A stretch of 64,000 nucleotides of DNA from Saccharothrix sp. HUAS TT1 (GTDB lineage Bacteria > Actinomycetota > Actinomycetes > Mycobacteriales > Pseudonocardiaceae). The translations under genes were made by a program, and so were the position numbers. The stretch is taken from positions 6,076,001 to 6,140,000 of the forward strand of contig NZ_CP160453.1 in assembly GCF_040744945.1 (NCBI RefSeq), written 5' to 3'. Position 1 is the stretch's first letter. Each line of letters starts with the position of its first letter. Below the pieces are notes generated by a model. The model saw only the letters and a list, made by a program, of their open reading frames with translations. It had not been told where the DNA came from and did not search any database. Below are positions 16,932 through 25,434 of this stretch, piece after piece.

Positions 16932-17520
16932 GTGCGCACCGCCTCCCGGGTCGCGGTCCTGCTCGCCGCGTTCGACGAGCTGAACGCGGTCCGCACGGAC
17001 GGCGCAACCCTTCACCCGTACCGGTGACACACGGCCCGGCGCCGCTGACCGGTGGCCTCGACCTGGCGCCCGACCCGAGCTTCGCCGGGCTGGACGACCT
17101 GCTCGGCGGCCGGGCCGCGGACGTCGTGGTCGTGCCCGCCGTGCCCGACGTCGGCGAGAGCACGACCCGGCCCGTGACGGACTGGCTGCGCCGGCAGTCC
17201 GAGGGCGGGTCGCTGCTCCTGAGCGTCCGCAACGGGGCGGGCGTCTCGCCTCGGCCGGGCTGCTCGACGGGCGGCGGGCCACCGCGCACCGGCTGCGCGT
17301 CGACTCCTTCGAGGAGCGGTACCCGGCCGTCGACCGGGTTCGCGGCACGAGGTACGTGGACGACGGCGACGTGATCAGCACGGCGGGCATCCTGTCCGGC
17401 GTCGACGGCGCTCTGCGGGACCTGGCGCGCAACACTGACCTGGCCACCGCGGCCTGGACCGCGCGGGTGCTGGAGCACCCCGCGGACCACCTCGCGCTGG
17501 ACGGGCCGGCCTGGCCGTGA
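16932..17520 (+). pseudogene. Decayed DJ-1/PfpI-family gene
   Basis: Three frames together rebuild a DJ-1/PfpI (ThiJ) amidotransferase-like protein. Segment 1 (VAVLLAAFDELNAV) stops at TGA 17025. Segment 2 (VTHGPAPLTGGLDLAPDPSF, VVVVPAV, WLRRQSEGGSLLLSVRNGAGV) shifts frame near 17246, where one missing base would restore LASAGLLDGRRATAHRL. Segment 3 (FEERYPAVDRVRGTRYVDDGDVISTAG) ends at TGA 17518. The catalytic elbow, normally SVCxGA, reads SVRNGA, so the nucleophile Cys is Arg. Beyond the last stop, an in-frame hydrophobic stretch (17521-17600) looks like a former C-terminal TM helix. At least three independent lesions argue against sequencing error. Confidence 0.7.
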
Positions 17521-17597
17521 ACCCTCCGGCCGTTCGGGCTCGCCGTCCTGGGCGCGCTCGTGGCCACCGGGCTGCTCGGGTGGGCCCGTGCCGGGCG

Positions 17598-17963
17598 TCA
17601 GGGCGCCGCCACGCGGATCGCCGCCAGCGCCGCGTCCACGGTCGGGTGAAGCGGGAGCGCGCCGTCGACCTGGCTCATCTGCAACGGGCGCAGCACCGGG
17701 CGGCTGTCGGCGACGATGGCGAGCGGGATGCGCAGCCGGTTGGCCCGGTGGCGGGCGTTGACCAGCATCGCGATGCCGACCGAGCCCATGAAGTCGACGG
17801 CGCGCAGGTCGAGCACCACCCCGGCCGGTCCGGTCTCGAACACGGTGTCGAGCTCGGTCAGCACCGGCCGGTGCGTGGCCGCGTCGAGGGTGCCGGACAC
17901 GCTGAGCCGGACGACGCCGTCGTCCAGCTCGGTGGTGGTGTGACGGGTGGGCTGCTCGTCCAT
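17598..17963 (-). CDS. STAS-domain anti-anti-sigma factor-like protein
   Basis: A 121-residue STAS protein. The core LSVSGTLDAATHRPVLTELDTVF, VVLDLRAVDFMGSVGIAMLVNA is clear; the expected phospho-serine loop reads MGSVG rather than DSSG but keeps the Ser. GAGGAG precedes ATG 17963. It lies downstream of the sigma-factor gene on the same strand with a 76-bp gap, so it could be co-transcribed and act in the control of that or another sigma factor through an anti-sigma kinase such as the ones at 7875 or 10803. The partnership is inference. Confidence 0.82.
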   Translation of the reverse strand: MDEQPTRHTTTELDDGVVRLSVSGTLDAATHRPVLTELDTVFETGPAGVVLDLRAVDFMGSVGIAMLVNARHRANRLRIPLAIVADSRPVLRPLQMSQVDGALPLHPTVDAALAAIRVAAP

Positions 17964-18039
17964 GCGGGCTCTCCTCGCGGTCGCCAGAGACGAGACTGCT
18001 ACCCCTGGGCGGAGCCCGCAAACCGGGACCGGGTCCGGA

Positions 18040-19026
18040 TCACCCTGCCCAGTCGAGCAGCGCGCGGTTGCGCTCGGGGTCGCGCAGCACGCGGATGGAC
18101 TCCTTCTCCAGCTGCCGGACGCGCTCGCGGGTCAGGCCGAGCTCGTCGGCCAGCTCCTGGAGGCTGCGGGCGCGCCCGTCGGACAGCCCGTAGCGCTGCG
18201 TCACGATCCGCGCCTGCCGCTCGGGCAGCGTGCCGACCAGGGCCCGCAGCTCCTGCGCGACCTCCTGGTGCTCGACCGCCTCGTGCGCGTGCACGGTGTC
18301 GGCGTCCTCGATGAGGTCGGCCACCGACCCGCCGCCGTCGTCGCCGACCGGCGTCTCCAGGCTGATCGTGGCCCGTTCGGCGGTGCGCAGGTCGACCACC
18401 CTGGCCACCGGCACCCCGGCCGCTCGCGCCAGCTCCTCGACGGTCGGCTCGCGGTCGGTCCCGGCCCGCAGCCCGCGCTCGACCTTGCGCAGCTTGGCCA
18501 GCTCCTCGACCACGTGCAGCGGCAGCCGGATGGTCCGGGTCTGCTCGGCCAGGCCGCGCTCGATGGCCTGGCGGACCCACCAGACCGCGTAGGTGGAGAA
18601 CTTGAAGCCCTTGGCGTAGTCCCACTTCTCCACCGCGCGGATCAGGCCGAGGTTGCCCTCCTGCACCACGTCCAGCAGCGGCAGGCCGCGGAACGAGTGC
18701 TTCTTGGCCACCGACACCACCAACCGCAGGTTGGCCCGGATCATGTGGTCCTTCGCCCGCCGACCGTCCTCGGTCACCCGGCGCAGCACGCGGTGGCGCT
18801 CGACGTCCAGGGTCGGGCCGTCGCCCTCGTCCGAGCGGCGCACCAGCTCGGCGGCGTAGACGCCCGCCTCGATGCGCTTGGCCAGGGCGACCTCCTCCGG
18901 GGCGGTCAGCAGCGGCGTCGCGGTGAGCTCGCGCAGGTAGCGGCCGACCAGGTCGGCGTCCTGCGACCGCTCGCGCGCGGCGGCGGCCGGGCGCGTCGGG
19001 CGGGGCATCTCCATGGTCAACGACAT
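18040..19026 (-). CDS. Group 2 sigma-70 family RNA polymerase sigma factor (HrdB/RpoD-related)
   Basis: A 328-residue primary-like sigma factor without the long region 1.1. Region 1.2 (DLVGRYLRELTATPLLTAPEE) and region 2 (MIRANLRLVVSVAKKH, LLDVVQEGNLGLIRAVEKWDY, GFKFSTYAVWWVRQAI) are very close to housekeeping sigma. Region 3 and region 4 (LPERQARIVTQRYGL...ELGLTRERVRQLEKESIRVLR) are complete. The -10 and -35 recognition helices suggest it reads housekeeping-type promoters under special conditions. GGAGA lies 5 nt before ATG 19026. The STAS gene follows, and a GAF-ANTAR regulator is divergent, so this is a stress or growth-phase control cluster. Confidence 0.92.
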   Translation of the reverse strand: MSLTMEMPRPTRPAAAARERSQDADLVGRYLRELTATPLLTAPEEVALAKRIEAGVYAAELVRRSDEGDGPTLDVERHRVLRRVTEDGRRAKDHMIRANLRLVVSVAKKHSFRGLPLLDVVQEGNLGLIRAVEKWDYAKGFKFSTYAVWWVRQAIERGLAEQTRTIRLPLHVVEELAKLRKVERGLRAGTDREPTVEELARAAGVPVARVVDLRTAERATISLETPVGDDGGGSVADLIEDADTVHAHEAVEHQEVAQELRALVGTLPERQARIVTQRYGLSDGRARSLQELADELGLTRERVRQLEKESIRVLRDPERNRALLDWAG

Positions 19027-19256
19027 GATCGTCTCCGTGCGGGTTCTGCGGATGGGGAAAGGCCGTCCGCCGCGACACCGCGGCCTCGAACGACTTCGCC
19101 CCGCGCACCTCGGGCAGGGCCGACACCCGGTTCAACGGAACGTCTTCGACTCGTATTCCACCCCGTAGGGTGGTGACGCGCAGGTACCTGCGTGGACGTG
19201 ACGGAGCGCACAGGACATGCTGTGGCCTTGACGGGCGGGCCCGGCGGAGGCGGCAC

Positions 19257-19973
19257 ATGACCGACAGCGGTGAGCAGGGCGACGAACTGGCCGCCAGGCT
19301 GAACCAGGTGGCCCGCGACCTGCACCGGGCCGACGGTGAGCAGGGCACCATGGACGCGATCGTGCACGCGGCGGTCGGCACCATCCCCGGCGCCGCGCAC
19401 GCCGGCATCATGACCATCGTCAGCAAGCGCGACATCCGGACCGTGGCGACGACGGACGACGTGCCGCGCGACGCGGACCAGGTGCAGTACGACACCGGCC
19501 AGGGCCCGTGCCTGACCGCGCTGTACCAGCAGAAGATCGTCAGCGCGCCGGACCTGGCGACGGAGTCCCGGTGGCCGCTGTTCGCCAAGCGGGCGCTCGA
19601 CCTGAAAGTCACGTCCATGCTGTCGTTCCGCCTGTACGTCGAGGGCGACGACCTCGGCGCGCTCAACCTGTACTCCCCCGAGGCGCACGCGTTCGACGAG
19701 GAGTCCGAGCACGTGGGGCTGCTGTTCGCCGGGCACGCCGCGGTGGCGCTGGCCCGTGCCCAGGAGCGGGAGCACCTGGCCGAGTCGGTGCAGACGCGCG
19801 ACCTGATCGGGCAGGCCAAGGGCATCCTGATGGAGCGCCACAAGCTCACCGCCGATCAGGCGTTCCACCTGCTCGTGCGGGCCAGCCAGCAGACCAACCT
19901 GAAGCTGCGCGTGCTCGCCGAACGGCTCACCCGGACCGGTGAACTGCCGTCACCCGGCAGCCGGAGGCCCTGA
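19257..19973 (+). CDS. GAF-ANTAR RNA-binding antiterminator
   Basis: A 238-residue regulator. Residues about 20-165 are a GAF sensor domain (AAHAGIMTIVS, QYDTGQGPCLTAL, SMLSFRLYVEGDDLGALNLYSPEAHAF). Residues about 175-232 are an ANTAR domain (QTRDLIGQAKGILMERHKLTADQAFHLLVRASQQTNLKLRVLAE), which binds paired RNA hexaloops and prevents transcription termination. Start ATG 19257 has GGAGG 6 nt upstream. It is divergent from the sigma-factor gene. Targets would be dual-hairpin leaders elsewhere in the genome; none is visible here. The short CTGA overlap at its end leads into a decayed P-loop gene. Confidence 0.9.
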   Translation: MTDSGEQGDELAARLNQVARDLHRADGEQGTMDAIVHAAVGTIPGAAHAGIMTIVSKRDIRTVATTDDVPRDADQVQYDTGQGPCLTALYQQKIVSAPDLATESRWPLFAKRALDLKVTSMLSFRLYVEGDDLGALNLYSPEAHAFDEESEHVGLLFAGHAAVALARAQEREHLAESVQTRDLIGQAKGILMERHKLTADQAFHLLVRASQQTNLKLRVLAERLTRTGELPSPGSRRP

Positions 19974-20337
19974 ACCGCCCGACCGGCGCGGTCGAGGAGC
20001 GCGTCGACCGGTCGGCGGACGCGCCCTCGCCCGACGTCGCGCGCGAGGCGTTGCAGGCGTTGATGGCGGACCGCGCGCACGCCCGGTACGAGGCCCTGCG
20101 GCCGATCGCCCGCCCGGACGCCGTGCGACGACCTCGGGCGTTCCTGCTCGCGGGCGTGACGGGTGTCGGCAGGAGCACCCTGGCCTCGCGGATCACCGCG
20201 CCGATGTTCTCGGCGCGCTGGTCCCGTTCGGCGCCCTGCGGCCGGACAACACGCCGCACCTGGCCGAGGTGAACCCGACCGCGTCCGTCGCCACGCCCGA
20301 CGAGGTGCTGCGCCGGGTGCTGGACCACACCGGTTGA
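19970..20337 (+). pseudogene. Frameshifted P-loop protein remnant
   Basis: From the CTGA overlap with the ANTAR gene, one frame reads through a helical lead (VAREALQALMADRAHARYEAL) into AFLLAGVTGVGRSTLASRITA, a Walker A-like loop. The continuation (DVLGALVPFGALRPDNTPHLAEVNPTASVATPDEVLRRVLDHTG) is in another frame and ends at TGA 20335. About one base near 20200 separates the frames. The joined product would be a small kinase/ATPase-like protein of about 120 residues that I cannot name, and it lacks a clear Walker B. A decayed gene is the most economical reading. Confidence 0.4.
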
Positions 20338-20423
20338 GCGGTTAAAGCACGCTGGCGGTAGTTCCGCGCTCCCCCGACTCACTACGTTGCGATGCAGTGG
20401 GCCCTCGGCGTGGGAGGCGATTC

Positions 20424-21275
20424 GTGGAGCTGGACATCACCGACCGGCGGTGGCGGGACGTGCGCGACGCCCTCGCCGCGGCGGCCGAGCGGTTCGCCCG
20501 GATGCTGCTGGACTGCCGGACGCCGCAGCGGCGCGCGCTCGGGGACTGGACGGTCGCCGACACCGCCGCGCACGTCGCCATCGTCGGCAGGCTCAACGCC
20601 GGCCTGATCGCCGAGGACCTGTCCCCGCTGGACGACCCCGAGCTGGACCGCGGCTGGCAGGAGTCGAGCTTCGGCGGGTTCGCGCGGCTCAACACGCTGT
20701 CCCTGGAGCACTTCCCCGAACGCGCGCTGGACGTCGTGTCGAACACCCTGCTGGAGGAGGTCGACCTGCTGCTGAACCGCGCCCGGGACGTCGACCCGCG
20801 CGAGCTGCGGCCCTGGCTCGGCGGCGCGCGGCTGCCGGCGGCCTCGCTGGTGGCGCACCAGCTCAACGAGGTCCTGATCCACGGGCTGGACATCGCGCGG
20901 GCGCTGGGCGCCCCGTGGCGGATCTCCGCGCACGAGGCCGCCCTGACGTTCGACCTGTTCCTGATGCCGATGCTCGGCGGCGACACCGGCAGGCTGCTCG
21001 CGGGCGCCTCGCCCACCCCGGGCCGGGTCGCCATCGAGTTCCGCTCGAAGCACACCACCCCGGTGACCTTGACCAGCGACAACGGTCGGATCGAGGTGCG
21101 GCCCGCCGGGCGGGCGAAGGTCGACGCGCAGGTCAGGTTCCACCCGACCGCGATGATGCTCACGGTCTTCCGCCGCACCCGCCTCGCGCGGTCCGTCGCG
21201 ACCGGGAAGGTGCTGGCCTTCGGCCGTCGCCCCTGGGCGGCGGTCACGTACCTGCGGGGCATGCGGTCGCCGTGA
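20424..21275 (+). CDS. Maleylpyruvate isomerase N-terminal (MDMPI/DinB-fold) family protein
   Basis: A 283-residue member of the mycothiol-dependent maleylpyruvate isomerase-like superfamily. The N-terminal four-helix DinB-like domain (about 5-160) contains the typical RALGDWTVADTAAHVAIVGRLN, where the His binds metal, and AHQLNEVLIHGLDIARALG with further His residues. A C-terminal SCP2-like part follows (VAIEFRSKHTTPVTLTSDNGRIEV...). Start GTG 20424 is chosen for GGGAGG 6 nt upstream. The reaction is unknown for most members; a thiol-dependent isomerase or transferase role in mycothiol-producing bacteria is the usual suggestion. Confidence 0.8.
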   Translation: MELDITDRRWRDVRDALAAAAERFARMLLDCRTPQRRALGDWTVADTAAHVAIVGRLNAGLIAEDLSPLDDPELDRGWQESSFGGFARLNTLSLEHFPERALDVVSNTLLEEVDLLLNRARDVDPRELRPWLGGARLPAASLVAHQLNEVLIHGLDIARALGAPWRISAHEAALTFDLFLMPMLGGDTGRLLAGASPTPGRVAIEFRSKHTTPVTLTSDNGRIEVRPAGRAKVDAQVRFHPTAMMLTVFRRTRLARSVATGKVLAFGRRPWAAVTYLRGMRSP

Positions 21276-21371
21276 CCACGAGCCGGCCCGAACCGGGTGT
21301 GGACCGGCTGCCGCGTGGTTAGGGTTCGGCCGCAGCACGTCCGCGTCGTCACGTCCGCCAGGGGGTCAACC

Positions 21372-21932
21372 GTGGGTCAGTCGGTGGTGGTGCCGCAGGG
21401 GTGGCCGCGGGACGCCGTGGTGCGGACCGAGCGGTTGCGGGCGGAGCCCGTGCGGGTCGCGCACGCCGAGGAGATGACGTCGGTGCTGGGCGACCCGGCG
21501 CTCTACGCGATCACCGGCGGTGCGCCGCCGAGCGTCGACGAGCTGCGGGCGCGGTACCGGCGCTGGGAGCGGCCGTCGTCCGACGACGGTGGCGAGGGCT
21601 GGTTGAACTGGGTCGTGCTGCGGGAGGAGGACGACGTCGCGGTCGGCACGGTGCAGGCGACCACGGCAGTCGGCGCGAACGGGCTGACCGCGGAGGTAGC
21701 GTGGGTGTTGGGCGTGCCGTTCCAGGGCCGCGGCTACGCCACAGAAGCCGCAGCGGCGGTGGTCGAGTGGCTGGTGTCGCGGGGTGCGCAGGACGTGTGC
21801 GCGCACATCGCGTCCGACCACCCGGCCAGTGAGGCGGTCGCGCGGCGGATCGGCATGAGGGCCACCGGAGAGTTCCGCGAGGACGGGGAGCAGCGCTGGC
21901 GGGCGCGTCGGCCGCCGACGGCTCCGCGATGA
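21372..21932 (+). CDS. GNAT-family N-acetyltransferase
   Basis: A 186-residue RimJ/RimL-type acetyltransferase. The opening VVRTERLRAEPVRVAHAEEM, the central VGTVQATTA and the acetyl-CoA binding loop VLGVPFQGRGYATEAAAAVVEWL are typical; the C-terminal SEAVARRIGMRATGEF also fits. Start GTG 21372 follows AGGGGGT with 5-6 nt spacing. It uses acetyl-CoA to modify an amine, but the acceptor cannot be predicted. It stands alone between the isomerase-like gene and a CPBP protease gene. Confidence 0.88.
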   Translation: MGQSVVVPQGWPRDAVVRTERLRAEPVRVAHAEEMTSVLGDPALYAITGGAPPSVDELRARYRRWERPSSDDGGEGWLNWVVLREEDDVAVGTVQATTAVGANGLTAEVAWVLGVPFQGRGYATEAAAAVVEWLVSRGAQDVCAHIASDHPASEAVARRIGMRATGEFREDGEQRWRARRPPTAPR

Positions 21933-21947
21933 CGCCGGACCGCCGAG

Positions 21948-21976
21948 TTGACCTCGCCGATCGGACGGGTTATCCA
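21948..21976 (+). promoter_or_regulatory. Likely leaderless promoter of the CPBP protease gene
   Basis: TTGACC (21948-21953), 17 bp, TATCCA (21971-21976), then GTG 21982 six bases later with no ribosome site. The arrangement fits a leaderless mRNA. Confidence 0.5.
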
Positions 21977-21981
21977 CGACT

Positions 21982-22737
21982 GTGGACGATGAGCAGATCG
22001 AGCCGGCGGTCCGCCCCGACGGCGTGACCCGACGGGTGGGGCTGTCGCTGCTGGCGGTGTTCCTCGCCGCGCAGGTGACGATGATGGTCGTGTCCGTGCT
22101 GGTGCTGGTGTCCGCCGGTTCGGTGGACTCGGCGCCGGCGGACGGGTGGCTGCTCGCGCTGCTGGTCCTGCCGTCCTCGTCGGCGGCGGTCGTGGCCGTG
22201 CTCGGGGTGACGTGGCTGGGCGGCGGCCCCCGGGCCGGGAGGGTGTGGCGCGAGCTGGCCGTCCGCTGGAACCTGCGGGACGTCGGCATCGGGCTGGCGC
22301 TGGGGGTGGGCGGCTTGGCGCTCACCCTGCCCGCGGCCGCGGCGTGGGCCGCCTGGGTGGGCGACGACCAGGCCACCTCGGCGGTCGGTGACGCGTTCGC
22401 CGGCCGTGAGCTGAGCCGGGTCGCGGCCGTGGTGACGTTCCTCGCCGTGTGGCTGATCGCGCCGCTGGCGGAGGAACTGCTGTTCCGGGGCGTGCTGTGG
22501 CGGGCGTTGGAGCACCTGCGGTGGAACCGCTGGGTCGTGTTCGCGGTGACCAGCCTGGTGTTCTCCCTGGCACACCTGGAACTCCTGCGCACGCCGCTGC
22601 TGCTGGTGCTGTCCATCCCGATCGGCCTGGCCCGGCTGCTCACCGGCAACCTGGTCGCGAGCGTCGTCGCCCACCAGGTCAACAACTTCCTGCCCGCACT
22701 GGCCCTGCTCCTGGCCACCACGGGCGGTCTGTCGTGA
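21982..22737 (+). CDS. CPBP (CaaX-like) intramembrane metalloprotease
   Basis: A 251-residue polytopic membrane protein with about seven to eight hydrophobic segments. The family's three motifs are present: EELLFRG (Glu-Glu and Arg, about residues 165-171), FSLAHLELL (His) and HQVNN (His-x-x-x-Asn), which form the Rce1-like active site. CPBP proteins process prenylated or other membrane substrates and often serve in peptide maturation or self-immunity. Start GTG 21982 coincides with the expected transcription start. No peptide precursor is visible nearby, so the substrate is unknown. The 214-bp gap after it (22738-22951) holds nothing I can identify. Confidence 0.88.
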   Translation: MDDEQIEPAVRPDGVTRRVGLSLLAVFLAAQVTMMVVSVLVLVSAGSVDSAPADGWLLALLVLPSSSAAVVAVLGVTWLGGGPRAGRVWRELAVRWNLRDVGIGLALGVGGLALTLPAAAAWAAWVGDDQATSAVGDAFAGRELSRVAAVVTFLAVWLIAPLAEELLFRGVLWRALEHLRWNRWVVFAVTSLVFSLAHLELLRTPLLLVLSIPIGLARLLTGNLVASVVAHQVNNFLPALALLLATTGGLS

Positions 22738-22951
22738 GCGGAGGTCGGCTCCCGCTGGGCGTTGGTCCCTCCTGGCACCCGGCGGTGGTCACGAGTGGCA
22801 GAGCTGTGGCGCGGACGAGGAACGCTATTGCCACCAGGAACGCCGCGGCCGGGTGCGGCGACCCCCGGCAGCGGTGGCCTCGGGCCAAGTGAAGCAGCGA
22901 CGCCGGTCGCCGACGTCGACGTTCAGCGGATCGTGTGACCCCGGACGGGGG

Positions 22952-23494
22952 TCACCCCTGGACCTTCGAGTCCACTTCGGACAGTTGGTGCCGCTCACGG
23001 GTGGCCTGCTGCGACACCGCGAACCGCTCGCGCTGCCGTTGGCTGAGGGGCATGACGACGAACAGCATCACCAGGGACAGGACCACGAGCAGCACCCCGC
23101 TGCCGACTTGCCCGGACCGCAGGTCGAGCACCACGACCGCCAGGCCGAGCAGGCCCATCAGGATGAACACCACCCGCATCGTCCAGACCGGGTACGGCAT
23201 GGCCAGCACCGCGTCGACCTGGTCCACCAGCGGCCGGGCGAGCCGCGGGTCCTCGACCGGCTCGCCCCGGCGCATGGCGCGCGAGATGGTGCGGCGCTGC
23301 CCCCGGTCCAACCCGCGCAACGCCGTGGAACCCCACACGCGTCTCATCGTCAGGGCCATGACGACGCCGAACACCACACCCATCACCAGCCCGACCCACG
23401 CGTTGCCCCGCAGCAAGCCCTGGCCCAAACCGAATACCCCGCCCACGAGCAACCCGAGCAGCACGACCTTCACGCGCGATACCCGCTGTGCCAT
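22952..23494 (-). CDS. Membrane protein of unknown function
   Basis: A 180-residue protein with four predicted TM helices in two pairs (about residues 5-50 and 105-155) around a basic cytoplasmic loop (MRRVWGSTALRGLDRGQRRTISRAMRRGEPVEDPRLARPL). GGGAGG lies 5 nt before ATG 23494. The loop region, which pairs ALRGLDRGQRRTI with later R/E-rich residues, resembles small actinobacterial membrane proteins of unknown role. It is divergent from the DrrAB-type transporter, so the SARP-like repeats between the genes could affect both. Confidence 0.72.
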   Translation of the reverse strand: MAQRVSRVKVVLLGLLVGGVFGLGQGLLRGNAWVGLVMGVVFGVVMALTMRRVWGSTALRGLDRGQRRTISRAMRRGEPVEDPRLARPLVDQVDAVLAMPYPVWTMRVVFILMGLLGLAVVVLDLRSGQVGSGVLLVVLSLVMLFVVMPLSQRQRERFAVSQQATRERHQLSEVDSKVQG

Positions 23495-23583
23495 CGAAAC
23501 CTCCCCCGAGATCGTCCCTCCCGCCGTACCCGTTCGGGCTCGCGGCCAACCACGCGCGCCGGCGGCGGCCGGTCGAGGAGCGC

Positions 23584-23627
23584 TGAAACCGCGGTGAAAC
23601 CGCCGTGAACCGGTTCGGCGGCACCGT
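23584..23627 (+). promoter_or_regulatory. Three SARP-like direct repeats before the ABC exporter operon
   Basis: TGAAACCG (23584), TGAAACCG (23595) and TGAACCGG (23606) repeat with an exact 11-bp period. The last lies about 9 bp before a -10-like CACCGT (23622-23627), and ATG 23635 follows at the expected start of transcription. Heptamer repeats at 11-bp period ahead of the -10 are the hallmark of AfsR/SARP activator sites. A SARP gene lies at the end of this operon, convergent with it. Confidence 0.6.
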
Positions 23628-23634
23628 TGCGCGC

Positions 23635-24630
23635 ATGACGACAACACCGACCGGACCGGCCATCGCCGTGACCGGCCTGCGCAGGTCCTACGGCAGCCAG
23701 GTGGTGCTCGACGGCATCGACCTGGAGGTGCCCGAGGGCTCCGTCTTCTCGCTGCTCGGCCCGAACGGCGCGGGCAAGACGACCGTGGTCCGGATCTTGT
23801 CCACGCTGATCCGCGCCGACGCGGGCGAGGCTCGCGTCCGCGGTCACGACGTGGTGCGCGACGCCGACCGGGTGCGGGCGGCGATCGCGGTCACCGGCCA
23901 GTTCGCCGCGGTCGACGACTTCCTCACCGGCGAGGAGAACCTGCGGCTGATGGCGGACCTGCACCACCTGGACCGGGCCGAGGGGCGACGGCGGGTCGCG
24001 GACCTGGTCGAGCGGTTCGACCTCGGGCAGGCGGCCGGGAAGGCGGCCGTCACGTACTCGGGCGGCATGCGGCGTCGGCTGGACCTGGCGATGGGGCTCG
24101 TCGGCGACCCGCGGGTGGTCTTCCTGGACGAGCCGACCACCGGGCTGGACCCGCGCAGCCGGCGGGACGTGTGGCGGGCCGTCCGCGACCTGGCCGCGGG
24201 CGGTGTGACGGTCTTCCTCACCACGCAGTACCTGGAGGAGGCCGACCAGCTCGCCGACCGGGTCGCCCTGCTCGACCACGGCCGGCTCGTCGCCGAGGGC
24301 ACGCCGGCCGAGCTGAAGCGGCGGGTGCCGGGCGGGCACGTCGAACTGCGGTTCGCCGACGAGCACGCGCTGGCCGCGGCGGTCGCGGCGCTGGGGGCCG
24401 TGCCGGACCCGACCGACGAGCCGCTGGTCCTGCGGGTGCCGGGCGACGGGGGCGTCCGCTCGCTGAAGGCCCTGCTCGACCGCCTCGACGCCGCCTCGGT
24501 GGAGGTGGACGGGCTGACCGTGCGCACCCCCGACCTGGACGACGTGTTCTTCGCCCTGACCGGCCGACCCGCGACCGGCCGACCCGCTACTGACCGACTC
24601 GCGACCGACGCCGAGGAGGCGACCGCGTGA
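23635..24630 (+). CDS. DrrA-type ABC transporter ATP-binding protein
   Basis: A 331-residue ATPase of the drug-resistance (DrrA/CcmA) subfamily. Walker A GPNGAGKTT (residues 42-50), signature YSGGMRRRLDLA (S142), Walker B VVFLDEP (D165-E166) and the DrrA-typical LTTQYLEEAD with Gln in the H-loop region are all visible. The C-terminal extension (about 225-331) is the DrrA regulatory region and ends in a repetitive ATGRPATDRLATD. The start ATG 23635 has no ribosome site and is probably leaderless behind SARP-like repeats. The stop overlaps the permease start. It drives export of a hydrophobic compound; no biosynthetic cluster is adjacent. Confidence 0.92.
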   Translation: MTTTPTGPAIAVTGLRRSYGSQVVLDGIDLEVPEGSVFSLLGPNGAGKTTVVRILSTLIRADAGEARVRGHDVVRDADRVRAAIAVTGQFAAVDDFLTGEENLRLMADLHHLDRAEGRRRVADLVERFDLGQAAGKAAVTYSGGMRRRLDLAMGLVGDPRVVFLDEPTTGLDPRSRRDVWRAVRDLAAGGVTVFLTTQYLEEADQLADRVALLDHGRLVAEGTPAELKRRVPGGHVELRFADEHALAAAVAALGAVPDPTDEPLVLRVPGDGGVRSLKALLDRLDAASVEVDGLTVRTPDLDDVFFALTGRPATGRPATDRLATDAEEATA

Positions 24631-25421
24631 TGACCACCCCGTCCCCGGCCGTCCGCGACTCGGTCACCATGCTGCGCCGCCAGTTGCGGCACATGTCGCG
24701 CAACCTCTCCACCGTCCTGATGCTGCTCGCGGTGCCGATCGTGTTCCTGCTGCTGTCGGTCTACGTGCTCGGCGGCACGCTGGGCGACGGGCTCGGCGGC
24801 GAGACCGGTGGTCGTGCCGCCTACGTCGACTACGTGACGCCCGGCATCCTGCTCATCACCATCGCCGGCGCGGTCCAGGGCGCGGCGATCTCGGTGGCGG
24901 TGGACCTGACCGGGGGCATCGTCGCGCGGTTCCGGACGATGGCGATCGCGCGGGCGTCGGTGCTGACCGGGCACGTGCTGGGCAGCGTGCTGCAGACCCT
25001 GCTCCAGCTCGTCGTCGTGCTCGGGGTGGCCCTGCTGATCGGCTTCCGCCCCGACGCGACCGCGGTGGAGTGGCTGGCCGCCACGGGTGTTCTCGTCGTG
25101 GCGACGTTCGCCCTGGTGTGGGCGGCCGTCGCGATGGGGCTGGCGGCGAAGTCCGTGGCGACGGCGAGCAACCTGCCCATGCCGTTGATGCTGCTGCCGT
25201 TCTTCGGCAGCGGGTTCGTGCCGACCGACTCGCTGCCGGGCGGGTTGCGGTGGTTCGCCGAGCACCAGCCGTTCACCCCGATCATGGAGACGCTGCGCGG
25301 CCTGCTCCTGGGCACGCCGATCGGCGCCGGCGCCGCGGTCGCGCTCGGCTGGTGCGCGGTGGTCGCGCTGGCCGGGTACGCCTGCGCGAGGCGCCTCTAC
25401 GACCGGGACCGCACCCGCTGA
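24630..25421 (+). CDS. DrrB-type ABC transporter permease
   Basis: A 263-residue ABC-2 family permease with six TM helices, the membrane partner of the ATPase just upstream. The start ATG 24630 shares its A with the TGA stop before it (TGATG); GTG 24627 is an alternative. Typical ABC2 features are LRRQLRHMSRN before helix 1, VDYVTPGILL, RFRTMAIARASVLTGHVLGSVLQ and the conserved FFGSGFVPTDSLPGGLRWFAEHQPFTPIMETLRGLLLG near the end. The gene converges with the SARP regulator with 13 bp between stops. Drug or metabolite export is inferred from subfamily. Confidence 0.92.
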   Translation: MTTPSPAVRDSVTMLRRQLRHMSRNLSTVLMLLAVPIVFLLLSVYVLGGTLGDGLGGETGGRAAYVDYVTPGILLITIAGAVQGAAISVAVDLTGGIVARFRTMAIARASVLTGHVLGSVLQTLLQLVVVLGVALLIGFRPDATAVEWLAATGVLVVATFALVWAAVAMGLAAKSVATASNLPMPLMLLPFFGSGFVPTDSLPGGLRWFAEHQPFTPIMETLRGLLLGTPIGAGAAVALGWCAVVALAGYACARRLYDRDRTR

Positions 25422-25434
25422 CCGAGGAGCCCGC

